The notes beneath the pieces are model-generated. The model was not told the DNA's origin. It did no database searches and saw nothing but the letters and a program-made list of their open reading frames with translations. This document shows positions 33,052-41,712 of a stretch of 64,000 nucleotides of DNA, piece after piece. This DNA comes from Chloroflexota bacterium (GTDB taxonomy: Bacteria; Chloroflexota; Anaerolineae; UBA7937; B3-Chlor). The stretch lies in contig JAUVXJ010000001.1 of NCBI GenBank assembly GCA_030603665.1, positions 278,480 to 342,479 on the forward strand, in the 5' to 3' direction. Positions within the stretch are counted from its first letter, which is position 1; each line of letters opens with the position of its first letter. The translations under genes and the position numbers were made by a program.

Positions 33052-34005
33052 TCAATCCTCCGACCCAAGCCGCTCCCACTCCTCAGCATCAATGACAGTC
33101 GGCTTTCGCAAGTCCTGTAGCACACTTGCCAGTTCGACTGGCAGCTCTGACTCCAACTCCACCGCCTGTCCCGAAGTCGGCAGCAGAAAGCTCAATCGAT
33201 GGGCATGAAGAAACTGTCTTTCCACAGCCAGCCTCTGCTTTCGGCGGCCATATACCCTATCGCCGACAACGGGATGGTGGACGAAAGCTAGATGAACACG
33301 AACCTGATGTGTACGCCCGGTTCGGGGCCGCACCTCGAGTAGCGTGAATCCTCCCAGGTGCTCCAAGATGCGATACTCGGTCACGGCCTGGCGGCCGCCC
33401 GTGCGCACCACTGCCATACGTTTGCGGTTCTTGGGATCCCGGCCAATTGGAGCATCGACGATACCCCTCTCGGGCTTGACCGTTCCCTCGACCAGCGCCA
33501 GGTAGATCTTGTCCACCTGGCCCTCTTTGAATTGCCCCTGGAGATTGCGGCGCGATGCATCGTCCTTGGCAACGATGATCAGACCCGAGGTGTCCTTGTC
33601 CAACCGGTGCACTATACCTGGGCGCCCGTCCTCATCGATAGGAAGATCAGGGTAGCGAGCCAACAGTGCGTTGGCCAGAGTACCACTCTCGTGTCCGGGC
33701 GCCGGATGAACCACCAAATCACCGGGCTTGTCCACCACGACCAGGTCGTCGTCCTCGTAGACCACTCTGAGCGGCATGGGCTGCGGTATCAGCTCTACCT
33801 CTTCAGCCGGTGGTACACGCAGCACTAGCTCGTCGCCCTCCCGCAGTCGCTGACTGGGCCTCACGACTCGCCCATTGACTGTGAGCAGCCCAGCATCGAT
33901 GAGGTGTCTGATCCGCGACCGGGATAGGGAGGGCACCTGTTGCGCCGCGTACTTGTCCACGCGCTCACCATCCCGGGCCGCAGTCAGGCGATGTGTCTTC
34001 TCCAT
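33052..34005 (-). CDS. rluD: 23S rRNA pseudouridine synthase, RluD family
   Basis: The 317-residue enzyme has an N-terminal S4 domain (RVDKYAAQQVPSLSRSRIRHL) and the catalytic core with HRLDKDTSG, whose Asp attacks uridine, and RTGRTHQVRVHL. RluD isomerises helix-69 uridines of 23S rRNA. The S4 domain and length separate it from RluA. It is downstream of lspA (75 nt gap) on the same strand, a common pairing. Confidence 0.92.
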   Translation of the reverse strand: MEKTHRLTAARDGERVDKYAAQQVPSLSRSRIRHLIDAGLLTVNGRVVRPSQRLREGDELVLRVPPAEEVELIPQPMPLRVVYEDDDLVVVDKPGDLVVHPAPGHESGTLANALLARYPDLPIDEDGRPGIVHRLDKDTSGLIIVAKDDASRRNLQGQFKEGQVDKIYLALVEGTVKPERGIVDAPIGRDPKNRKRMAVVRTGGRQAVTEYRILEHLGGFTLLEVRPRTGRTHQVRVHLAFVHHPVVGDRVYGRRKQRLAVERQFLHAHRLSFLLPTSGQAVELESELPVELASVLQDLRKPTVIDAEEWERLGSED

Positions 34006-34080
34006 CTACTCACCACATGAACAAGAACACCGAGCTACCCAATGCGCTCGGTGCATGCTGAACCTTGGCGGCGCGCGCTC

Positions 34081-34623
34081 TTAGTCGCCTGCCTCCGCAG
34101 TTTGCTCATCTTCCCTCTCGACGAACAGTAGATGGAAGGCCAGCAAGGCGACCCCTGCGACTATGGCCATGTCCGCCACATTCCAGACGGGCCAAAACTT
34201 GATATCTATGAAATCCACCACGCTACCCAGGAGCACCCTATCGAACAGATTGCCCAGCGCCCCTCCTAGCTGCAAACCAAGGCTTACTCTAATCCAGAGC
34301 TGACCCGCGGGCAGATAGCGATAGAACACCAGAATCCCCACCACCACCAAGATGGCGACTATCGCAAACAGAGTTCCGTAGTCCCGAAACAGGCCGAAAG
34401 CAGCCCCAGTGTTCGACACGTGAGTGATGGTGACGAACGGCCTGAGGAAGGCGACCGGATTCCACATCTCTCCAACAGCCAGGTTCTCCACCACCAAGTG
34501 TTTGGTGATCCGGTCCAGCAGAAGAACCAGGGCGGCTACTCCCAAGAAAAGCGCCCACTCTGCCCTATCGCCGCCCAGCACCGACCGCGGTTCTATGATA
34601 CCCTCTCGTGACGTCGTACGCAT
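34081..34623 (-). CDS. lspA: Signal peptidase II (lipoprotein signal peptidase)
   Basis: Using ATG 34623 the protein has 180 residues, the normal size; longer frames extend into traR. Four membrane helices are visible. The catalytic region reads NTGAAFGLF, then GNLFDRVLLGSVVDFIDI, then WNVADMAI, giving the two conserved Asp of this aspartyl protease. It cleaves prolipoproteins such as the two solute-binding proteins in this window. The start overlaps the end of the TraR/DksA gene by 31 nt, so the two are coupled. Confidence 0.92.
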   Translation of the reverse strand: MRTTSREGIIEPRSVLGGDRAEWALFLGVAALVLLLDRITKHLVVENLAVGEMWNPVAFLRPFVTITHVSNTGAAFGLFRDYGTLFAIVAILVVVGILVFYRYLPAGQLWIRVSLGLQLGGALGNLFDRVLLGSVVDFIDIKFWPVWNVADMAIVAGVALLAFHLLFVEREDEQTAEAGD

Positions 34624-34937
34624 TCTACACACAAGCTCGTATAGGGCAGCGTCTTGAGTCGCCCCCACTCGATATTCTGTCCGCAATCTTCGCACGTGCC
34701 GTATGTCCCGGCCTCGAATCTTGCCAGAGCACTATCCACCAATCTTAGACTGTCCTCTGAACCGTCCCGCAGTGACAGGTTCCGCATCTGTTCGAAAACG
34801 CCCGTGGCGTCATCCGCCATGTGATTTCCGTAGCCCGGCCGCTCTTCCCCGCCTGAACCCGGTTGCTGTATCTCCTCGACGAGACGTGCGCGCTCAGCTA
34901 CGAGTTTAGTCTTCAACTCACCATAAGCCCTGGGCAC
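34593..34937 (-). CDS. TraR/DksA-type zinc-finger protein
   Basis: The 114-residue protein has an N-terminal coiled-coil (ELKTKLVAERARLVEEIQQ) and a C-terminal C4 zinc finger, CEDCGQNIEWGRLKTLPYTSLCVEC. This is the DksA/TraR layout, with proteins that reach into the RNA polymerase secondary channel. The acidic tip residues of DksA lie in the ADDATGVFEQMRNLSLRD region (DDA) and appear kept. It heads the traR-lspA-rluD run. Confidence 0.87.
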   Translation of the reverse strand: MPRAYGELKTKLVAERARLVEEIQQPGSGGEERPGYGNHMADDATGVFEQMRNLSLRDGSEDSLRLVDSALARFEAGTYGTCEDCGQNIEWGRLKTLPYTSLCVECVRRHERVS

Positions 34938-35018
34938 CGCTCACCTCCTTGCGCATCAACCGCCGTCTTCAATGCCCATCGCGCTATGCTGGCTGCTATC
35001 GTTCTGCATTCACTAGAA

Positions 35019-35036
35019 TGGACATAGTTATGTCCA
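35019..35036. promoter_or_regulatory. 18-bp perfect palindrome upstream of the traR-lspA-rluD run
   Basis: TGGACATA-GT-TATGTCCA lies 80 nt before the TraR/DksA start in the 148-nt gap after ileS. On the minus strand TTGTCT lies just upstream, and TATGTC within the palindrome could be a -10, so a repressor bound here would block the promoter. Confidence 0.55.
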
Positions 35037-35085
35037 CTTTAGAGACAACACCGACATTCTAGCCCAAACCAGGTGCGGATACAAG

Positions 35086-38000
35086 TCAGCTCGTCTCATC
35101 CCTCTTGGCGTCTCTCGGCATGGTCAGGAGGTGGAAAGTGATACCTTTCCCATCAATCTCGAACTCCCCGGTGTGGCTTGCCTCGGGTCCCTTTCCTTCT
35201 ATGAGCTCAAGAGAAAGTGTCTCCTGCCTGACGTACTCCGCAAACGCCTGCAAGACCTCGGTCAATTCAGGGTGGCCCTCGTAGTAAGTTGTGATTTTGT
35301 CCTCGATCTGGAAATCCGCATCCTTGCGTAGGTTCTGGATTCGGCGCACAAGCTCCCGCGCCAGGCCCTCCTGAACCAGTTCGTCCGTGAGCGAAACATC
35401 CACACCCACCAGCAGGTCCCCTTCCCCCGAGACTCTGTACCCCTCGCGAGCGTTGGTCTCAATACTCACCTCGTCTGTCTCCAGTTGGACAGTCGCGCCA
35501 TCAACGGTCAAGGTCAGTGGCTCACCACCCTCCAACCTTGGGGTCCACTCCTCCGCATTGAAATCCACAATCGCGGCCAGTACCCGCGGCAGCTGAGCCC
35601 CGTATTTGGGGCCCAGGAGCCGCCCATCCGGCTTGAGAGCATACTCCACAAGTTCGCTAGCATCCTCAGTGAAACGGATCTCTTTGACGTTCAGCTCCTC
35701 GAGGATGAGTTCTGACAGGTCGCCAAGCGGGTCTTGCCCCCCGCCGAAAGGCCCCGCGACGACGGCACGCGCTAGAGGCTGGCGCAGCTTCAATCCAGCC
35801 TGGCTGCGAGCGGATCGCCCAAGTCCAGCGATCTTGATGACAAGCGCCATGTCAGCCATCAGCTTCTCGTCCACCAGCGCCTCGTTAGCTATGGGGAACT
35901 CGCAGTGATGAACGCTCTCGGGTGCGTTGGGATCAACCGACCGAACCAGGTTCTGATAGATCTCCTCTGTTACGAAGGGGATCAAAGGAGCCAGCAGTTT
36001 GACCAGGGTCACCAGGCACTCATACAGTGTCCAGTAGGCCATGTCTTTGTCTTCATCCTGCTCGCTCTTCCAGAACCGGCGTCGACTCCGGCGCACGTAC
36101 CAGTTGGACAAATCGTCCACAAAGGCCTCCACGGTCCGTGTAGTAGCCGCGGCGTCGAAATCGTCGAGTCGATCAGTCACCTCTCGAACCACCACCTGCA
36201 ACCTGGACAGGATCCAACGGTCCAGCAGGTTGGATGCCTGCACTGACGCACCCGCTCGCGCCATTCTCTCTGGGAGCCAACCATCGATTCTGGCATAGGT
36301 GGCGAAGAAGGAGTAGATGTTCCACAGGGGAATGAGGAATCGACGCCTCACCTCATCTGCTGCTCCGTATCCGAAGTTCAGGTGGACGAGAGGATTGTGA
36401 GAACAGTACATCCACCTCATCACATCCACGCCCATCTTCTCCGCAGCGTCATCGAACCAGATCACGTTTCCACTGCTCTTGTGCATCTCTCCGCCATGCT
36501 CGTCCTTGACCAGAGCATAGCCAAACACTGTCAGGAAGGGCGGCCTGTTCTCCATCGCCGTACTCTCGGCCAGCAGAGCGTAGAACCAGTTCCTGAACTG
36601 GCCAGGGAAACACTCCGTGATGAAATCAGCCGGATACCAAGCTTCCCAGTACGCTCGATCATGTCTGTAGTTGAGGGTTGATAGGGCCACAATACCAGCG
36701 TCCAGCCACGGATTGCCCACGTCAGCGATCCGGGACACCACGCTCTTGCACTTAGGACAGCGTATCTTCACTGCGTCAATCCACGGGCGATGCGGTGAGT
36801 TGCCCTCGAACTCATCCCAGCCCTCGACCGCTCTCTCCTTCAGCTCATCTTCGCTGCCGATGACCTCGAAGTGCCCACATTGGCAGTCGTAGATGGGCAG
36901 CGCAAGTCCCCAATACCGCTTCTTGGAGATCATCCAGTCGTCCATATTGCGGAGCCAGTCAAGTTCCCGGTCCATTCCAAACTCGGGTATCCATCGAATC
37001 TGGCGCACCACGTCCATGATCTGGTTCCGAAGCTCGTCCATGCAGATGTACCACTCATCGACAAGTCTGAAGACCAGTTCGCTCTGACACCGCCAGCATA
37101 CCGGATACCGATGTGTATAATCTTCTACCACGTACAAGAGGCCTTTCTTTCGCAGGTCCTGAAAGATCGCCTCTGCCGAATCGGCGACGTTGAGGCCAGT
37201 GAGCCAGTCGAAACCTTCCACAAACACCCCGAACTCGTCCAAGGGAGCTATCACGGGCAAACCATGCTCCTCACCAAGCTCGAAGTCCTCCTTGCCGCAT
37301 CCCGGCGCGATGTGCACGATACCCGTACCCTCGGTCTCGCTGACCTCATCCCAGACGATTACCCTGTGCTCGACACCTTGCTGGGGAGGTAGTTCGTCAA
37401 ACGGCCCTTGATAGATCCAACCCTCCATGTCAGCACCTTGGATCTCCTCCACCAGCTCGTATGGCCCGTCCAGCATCGACATCGCCTCACGTGCAAGATA
37501 GAAGTACTCCCCATTCTGTCTGACCTTTGCGTATTGCACGTCCGGATGCACGGCCGCTGCTACGTTGGAGCTGAGGGTCCAGGGGGTGGTGGTCCACACC
37601 AGCAGGGCTTCCCCTTCTCGCCCTAGAAGAGGGAAACGCAGCGTGACGCTAGCGTGAGTCAGTTCCTGGTATCCCTCGGTTACGATCTCATGCTCCGAGA
37701 TGGCGGTGCTACAGCGAGGACACCACGGCAGCACGTCGCGACCTTTGTAGATCCACCCTCTGTCGTGACAAGTCTTGAGGAACAGCCATATGGTGTAGTT
37801 GTTCTCGTCGGACATGGTGTGGTAGGAGTTGTCCCAATCCATCCAGTATCCCAAACGAATCGACTGCTGCGACTGGATGTCTGCAAACTTCCTAACCCGC
37901 TCCTTGCACTGCTCCACGAACTCGCCAATGCCGTACTTCTCGATATCACGCTTGGACGTGAACCCTAGCTCGCGTTCCACTTCGACTTCGATCCACAGAC

Positions 38001-38265
38001 CCTGCCCATCGAAGCCGTTCTGATAGCGTATCTCGTGCCCCTGCATCGCCTTGTAGCGGTGGTACAGATCCTTGTACGTGCGTCCCCAAGCATGGTGAAC
38101 ACCCATCGGGTTGTTGGCGGTTATGGGCCCGTCTATGAACGACCAGTGCTTCTTGCCCTTGTTCTTCTCCACCAACTTCTGGAATGCGTCGATCTCGTCC
38201 CACCATCGCAGGATCCGCCTCTCCAGCGCAGGGAAGTCCACCTTGCTCGGAACATCTAGGAACAT
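35086..38265 (-). CDS. ileS: Isoleucyl-tRNA synthetase
   Basis: The 1059-residue class Ia enzyme has a HIGH variant in NNPMGVHHAWGRTYKD and a KMSKS variant in EMHKSSGN. The editing domain is marked by WTTTPWTLSSN and GTGIVHIAPGCGKEDFELG. Zinc-type CPRC and CPKC pairs occur in the middle. The length and the HHAWG/HKSSGN forms fit the eukaryotic-like IleS2 class, often less sensitive to mupirocin; that trait is inferred. The start at ATG 38265 has AGGAGG. It is the last gene of the T-box operon, 15 nt after alaX. Confidence 0.95.
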   Translation of the reverse strand: MFLDVPSKVDFPALERRILRWWDEIDAFQKLVEKNKGKKHWSFIDGPITANNPMGVHHAWGRTYKDLYHRYKAMQGHEIRYQNGFDGQGLWIEVEVERELGFTSKRDIEKYGIGEFVEQCKERVRKFADIQSQQSIRLGYWMDWDNSYHTMSDENNYTIWLFLKTCHDRGWIYKGRDVLPWCPRCSTAISEHEIVTEGYQELTHASVTLRFPLLGREGEALLVWTTTPWTLSSNVAAAVHPDVQYAKVRQNGEYFYLAREAMSMLDGPYELVEEIQGADMEGWIYQGPFDELPPQQGVEHRVIVWDEVSETEGTGIVHIAPGCGKEDFELGEEHGLPVIAPLDEFGVFVEGFDWLTGLNVADSAEAIFQDLRKKGLLYVVEDYTHRYPVCWRCQSELVFRLVDEWYICMDELRNQIMDVVRQIRWIPEFGMDRELDWLRNMDDWMISKKRYWGLALPIYDCQCGHFEVIGSEDELKERAVEGWDEFEGNSPHRPWIDAVKIRCPKCKSVVSRIADVGNPWLDAGIVALSTLNYRHDRAYWEAWYPADFITECFPGQFRNWFYALLAESTAMENRPPFLTVFGYALVKDEHGGEMHKSSGNVIWFDDAAEKMGVDVMRWMYCSHNPLVHLNFGYGAADEVRRRFLIPLWNIYSFFATYARIDGWLPERMARAGASVQASNLLDRWILSRLQVVVREVTDRLDDFDAAATTRTVEAFVDDLSNWYVRRSRRRFWKSEQDEDKDMAYWTLYECLVTLVKLLAPLIPFVTEEIYQNLVRSVDPNAPESVHHCEFPIANEALVDEKLMADMALVIKIAGLGRSARSQAGLKLRQPLARAVVAGPFGGGQDPLGDLSELILEELNVKEIRFTEDASELVEYALKPDGRLLGPKYGAQLPRVLAAIVDFNAEEWTPRLEGGEPLTLTVDGATVQLETDEVSIETNAREGYRVSGEGDLLVGVDVSLTDELVQEGLARELVRRIQNLRKDADFQIEDKITTYYEGHPELTEVLQAFAEYVRQETLSLELIEGKGPEASHTGEFEIDGKGITFHLLTMPRDAKRDETS

Positions 38266-38280
38266 GAACCCAACCTCCTG

Positions 38281-38994
38281 CTAGTCCTCGATCTCGATCC
38301 GTAGACGCTTGTTGATGCGCCCCTTGCTCTCATGGCCTGTAACTCTGATGCGGCCCACTTCCCTGGTGTTGGCCACATGCGTGCCGCCGTCGGCCTGCAA
38401 GTCCAAGCCCTCTATCTCTACCACGCGAACCTGCTGAATGCCCTGGGGCAACAGATTGATCTTGGTGCGAATGAGATCCGGAATCTGAAAAGCCTCCTCC
38501 CTCGGCAGAATGTCTATGCACACGGGACGCGCGGCTGCGACCTCAGCGTTGATCTTGGCGTCCACTTCGTCGGAGAAGGCCGCGCTCATGCTTTCCAGCT
38601 CGAAGTCCATGCGTGCTTTCAACATGCCCATGTTTCCACCCGTCACCGAAGCGCCGTAGTCCCGCCAGATCACCCCACAGAGAATGTGCAAAGCAGTATG
38701 AGTGCGCATCAGCTCATACCTGCGGTCCCAGTCGACCACGCCCTTCAAACTCTCGCCCGCCTCAGGTGCGTCTCCTTCGATCTTGTGCAGCACCTTGCCC
38801 TTGGCCCGCTGCACCTTCCCAACCACATACTGCCGCCCCTCGTCGTCCAGCAAGATGCCCTTGTCGCTGGGCTGGCCTCCACCCTGAGGGTAGAAGGCCG
38901 ATCTGTCCAGGACGACCCCTTCGTCAGTTCGTTCGACAACTGTGGCTGTGAATTCTCGAACATAGCTGTCGGTGAGATATAGCAATTCCGTCAT
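38281..38994 (-). CDS. alaX: Alanyl-tRNA editing protein AlaX
   Basis: The 237-residue protein resembles the editing half of AlaRS: FYPQGGGQPSDKG, then RTHTALHIL with His99 and His103, then ADGGTHVANT with His206. AlaRS has Cys at the CGGTH position; here it is Asp202, as in several stand-alone AlaX proteins. It hydrolyses mischarged Ser- or Gly-tRNA-Ala. It is placed 11 nt after the GNAT gene and 15 nt before ileS, so an isoleucine-responsive leader controls an alanine proofreading factor. Confidence 0.88.
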   Translation of the reverse strand: MTELLYLTDSYVREFTATVVERTDEGVVLDRSAFYPQGGGQPSDKGILLDDEGRQYVVGKVQRAKGKVLHKIEGDAPEAGESLKGVVDWDRRYELMRTHTALHILCGVIWRDYGASVTGGNMGMLKARMDFELESMSAAFSDEVDAKINAEVAAARPVCIDILPREEAFQIPDLIRTKINLLPQGIQQVRVVEIEGLDLQADGGTHVANTREVGRIRVTGHESKGRINKRLRIEIED

Positions 38995-39006
38995 TTCAGC
39001 CTCCCA

Positions 39007-39969
39007 TCAGACCAGGTCGCACCAGAGCCGACTTATGTAATCCTCAAAGCCCAACGCCCGCCAAAAGTGCTGGGAAACCGGGTTGACGGGCGAGACGTAC
39101 AGGTGAATCGACGGCACACTGCGCTCAACAAGCCAATCCCTCAGTGCCCAGAAGAGTCGTCGACCGATACCGCACCTCCTCCAGTTAGCGCCAACACACA
39201 GGTGCGCTACCTGGCCATGCATCGAAGGCTTGAGACCAAGCGTAACGTCCACCAGACCTCCCAGCGCGAAACCGATCACACCATCAGCCGCCTCAGCTAC
39301 GACAAACCTACTATCGCCGTCTCGCAGCCACCGTCTCACCGAGCGAGCCACCTTTTGTCTCCAGTCTGGCGCTATGCTCAGTCGTGGATCAATTGCGGAG
39401 TGGACGTCCATCATCTCTTTCCACAGCAGAAGCACAGCCTCCCGGTCGCCGGAACGAGCCGGGCGCACCACGAGGGGTGAGTCCCCGGGCTCGTAGCTCT
39501 CCGAACTACCGTCCCACCAGAGTTGATCCAAGAAGCGGTCAAACCCGCGGTCCTCCCAGAAGCGTTGAGCAGCGGGATCGCTGCATGACACATCAACGTG
39601 GGTCGCCGCCAATCCTTGTTCCATGAACCAGCCATTAAGCGCCTCGAGCAAGGCGTCCTCTGTCCCTCGGCCGCGCTGCCCCTGCTCCACGTACAAGCCG
39701 CCTACTAGTCCAAATCGAGAAGTCGTGAATGGTTCGTTGTCCACTCGCGAGCCAACGGCATAGCCAACCAGCTCCGTGTCCCCTTCAGCCACCAGAACGC
39801 GGCACCATCGCCGGCCGCTCATGGCCTCCAGTACCCTGCCGAATCTGACCGAATCGCTGGCTGCAGGGGCAAGGCGGGGATCAAGCTGACCCTGGGATTC
39901 GCCGGCTTGCTTGTGCAAGCTGACGATCTCCTTCAGGTCCTCCCGCTTGGCCACCCGGATGATGGTCAC
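39007..39969 (-). CDS. Tandem GNAT N-acetyltransferase
   Basis: The 320-residue protein holds two GNAT domains in series. The first spans residues 1-145, with acetyl-CoA loop GQRGRGTEDALLEA and AAQRFWEDRGFDRF. The second spans 165-320, with NWRRCGIGRRLFWALRDWL and SQHFWRALGFEDYI. The first loop has RGRGT where Q/RxxGxG/A is usual, still compatible with CoA binding. The start is GTG 39969 with GAGGA upstream, directly after the T-box terminator. Being first in the ileS operon suggests a role in tRNA, ribosome or amino-acid acylation; nothing in the sequence names the substrate. Confidence 0.82.
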   Translation of the reverse strand: MTIIRVAKREDLKEIVSLHKQAGESQGQLDPRLAPAASDSVRFGRVLEAMSGRRWCRVLVAEGDTELVGYAVGSRVDNEPFTTSRFGLVGGLYVEQGQRGRGTEDALLEALNGWFMEQGLAATHVDVSCSDPAAQRFWEDRGFDRFLDQLWWDGSSESYEPGDSPLVVRPARSGDREAVLLLWKEMMDVHSAIDPRLSIAPDWRQKVARSVRRWLRDGDSRFVVAEAADGVIGFALGGLVDVTLGLKPSMHGQVAHLCVGANWRRCGIGRRLFWALRDWLVERSVPSIHLYVSPVNPVSQHFWRALGFEDYISRLWCDLV

Positions 39970-39983
39970 TTGATCCTCAGAAC

Positions 39984-40274
39984 AGAAAACTCCCGCCCCA
40001 CATAGGGACGAGAGTCAACGCCAGCGCACTCCCGCGGTACCACCCTACTTAGCGGTACTCCGCTCGCTCATCAAGGGTACGTGTTCATACCCGCGCCATT
40101 GATAACGGGCGACGCTCCCGGCCAAGTCTACTCTGGCGCCGCGTCGGCAGCCATTTCGGTTGGCGGCTCAGGAAGGATTTTCGGCGGGGTCCTCGTGTCC
40201 GGCTCGCACCCAACCCGGACTCTCTGCACGACGACTGGTCGCCTACTCGTTTCCGTCGTAGCCTGTGCAACTAT
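39984..40274 (-). promoter_or_regulatory. T-box riboswitch (isoleucine) controlling GNAT-alaX-ileS
   Basis: On the minus strand the invariant T-box AGGGTGGTACCGCGG lies at 40046-40032. The terminator stem CTCTCGTCCC (40014-40005) and GGGGCGGGAG (39999-39990) is followed by TTTTCTGTT. Stem I shows AGAGAG and the GTTGGGTGCGAGCCGG apical loop near 40220-40190. A candidate ATC specifier (Ile) follows in GAAAATCCTT. Uncharged tRNA-Ile would favour the antiterminator and read-through into the operon. The specifier assignment is inferred from position and from ileS. Confidence 0.9.
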
Positions 40275-40280
40275 GTGCAT

Positions 40281-40309
40281 AGTATGCCGCATACCGATGG
40301 AGATGTCAA
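40281..40309 (-). promoter_or_regulatory. Promoter of the T-box operon
   Basis: On the minus strand TTGACA (40309-40304), 17 nt, CATACT (40286-40281). A perfect hairpin GATACCGTGAC/GTCACGGTATC spans the fabF stop just upstream. Confidence 0.8.
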
Positions 40310-40332
40310 GCCCACTCCCGATACCGTGACCC

Positions 40333-41712
40333 TCAGTCACGGTATCGTCCCAACACCAAGCACGCGTTCTGTCCTCCCAGACCGAAGGAGTTGGACAGAG
40401 CAACGTTTACTTCCGTGTAGCGTGCAACGTGGGGTACGTAGTCCAAGTCACACTCGGGATCAGGATTGTCAAGATTGATCGTAGGGTGTATGGCGTTGTC
40501 CCGAATAGTTAGGATCGATGCTATCGCCTCTACACCTCCTGCCGCCCCGGCCAAATGTCCCGTCATCGACTTGGTGGCACTGATTGGCACCTTATACGCC
40601 CGCTCCCCAAAGGCTCTCTTGATGGACGCCGTCTCCGCGGTGTCTCCGAGGGGTGTGGATGTCGCGTGGGCATTGATGTAGCCGATGTCCTCAGGCGTGA
40701 GCCGGGCGTCCTTCACTGCGCCAAGCATCGCTCTCGCCGCTGCCTTCCCTTCCGGATCTGGTGCAATCAGGTGATAGTTGTCAACAGTGCCCGCGAAACC
40801 CAGCACCTCAGCATAGATGTGAGCACCGCGTTTGAGGGCACCCGTCAACTCCTCCAAGACGAGGATACCTGCTCCCTCGGCTGGGACGAAGCCATCACGG
40901 TCGATGTCAAAAGGCCGAGAGGCCTTTTCTGGCTCATCGCTGCGGCGAGAGTACCCTCGCGCCGAGGAAAAGGCAGCGATGTTCAATTCACAGAGGCCGG
41001 ATTCGGTACCGCCCGCAACCATGATCTCCGCAGCTCCCCTTCGGATGACCTCGGTTGCTTCACCGATGGCCTGAGTCCCGGAGGCGCAAGCGGTCACCAC
41101 TGTGCTGCTGTAGCCGTCGAGTCCATATGTGTAGCTGATGTGATGCGCAGCCACGTTGAGACTCACGGTTACTGGAAAGAATGGCGAGATGCGCATCCCC
41201 CCCTTGGTCAACAAGATGCGCATCGCCTTGTCACATACGTCGATGGCCCCACCGCCGCTGGTGCCAATCAATACGCCAAATGAGTCCCGGTCATAGTTGC
41301 CCGACGATAGCCCAGCGTCCTCCAAAGCCATTCCTGCAGCCGCGACCCCCAACTGGCAGTACCGGCGCATCCGGCGCGCCTCTTTGCGGTCCATGTACTG
41401 ACTAGGCTCAAACCCCCGTATGATGCCCCCCATCTTGGTGGGGTATGGCTCCACATTGATTTCAGTGAGAAGACTCACTCCGGAGCGCCCGTTGAGCAGC
41501 GACTGCCAGGTCTCTTCCACGCTGAGCCCCAACGGAGTGACCGCGCCCATTCCGGTTACGACTACCCTTCTGCGCGCGCGATTAGCGCATTCCTGCTCCG
41601 ACAAGACCTGACCACAGTTGGCGCAGAAGTTTGCTCCAGCAGCGCTCCGGGCTTCGCAAGCCGGACAGCGCTCTCCGTTCCTCTCCATCTCGTGCTTCCC
41701 TTTGCCATTCAT
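40333..41712 (-). CDS. fabF: Beta-ketoacyl-ACP synthase II with N-terminal zinc ribbon
   Basis: Residues 1-45 carry CPAC (16, 19) and CANC (30, 33), a zinc ribbon not found in ordinary FabF. The thiolase-fold enzyme starts at about residue 48 with RRVVVTGMGAVTPLG. The catalytic Cys is in TACASGTQ, and the two His in INAHATST and SMTGHLAGAAG. It condenses malonyl-ACP with acyl-ACP in fatty-acid elongation. At 459 residues it exceeds the usual 410-415 by the ribbon. The start codon overlaps the prsW stop (ATGA). Other fab genes are not in the window, so an unusual acyl substrate or partner is possible. Confidence 0.9.
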   Translation of the reverse strand: MNGKGKHEMERNGERCPACEARSAAGANFCANCGQVLSEQECANRARRRVVVTGMGAVTPLGLSVEETWQSLLNGRSGVSLLTEINVEPYPTKMGGIIRGFEPSQYMDRKEARRMRRYCQLGVAAAGMALEDAGLSSGNYDRDSFGVLIGTSGGGAIDVCDKAMRILLTKGGMRISPFFPVTVSLNVAAHHISYTYGLDGYSSTVVTACASGTQAIGEATEVIRRGAAEIMVAGGTESGLCELNIAAFSSARGYSRRSDEPEKASRPFDIDRDGFVPAEGAGILVLEELTGALKRGAHIYAEVLGFAGTVDNYHLIAPDPEGKAAARAMLGAVKDARLTPEDIGYINAHATSTPLGDTAETASIKRAFGERAYKVPISATKSMTGHLAGAAGGVEAIASILTIRDNAIHPTINLDNPDPECDLDYVPHVARYTEVNVALSNSFGLGGQNACLVLGRYRD

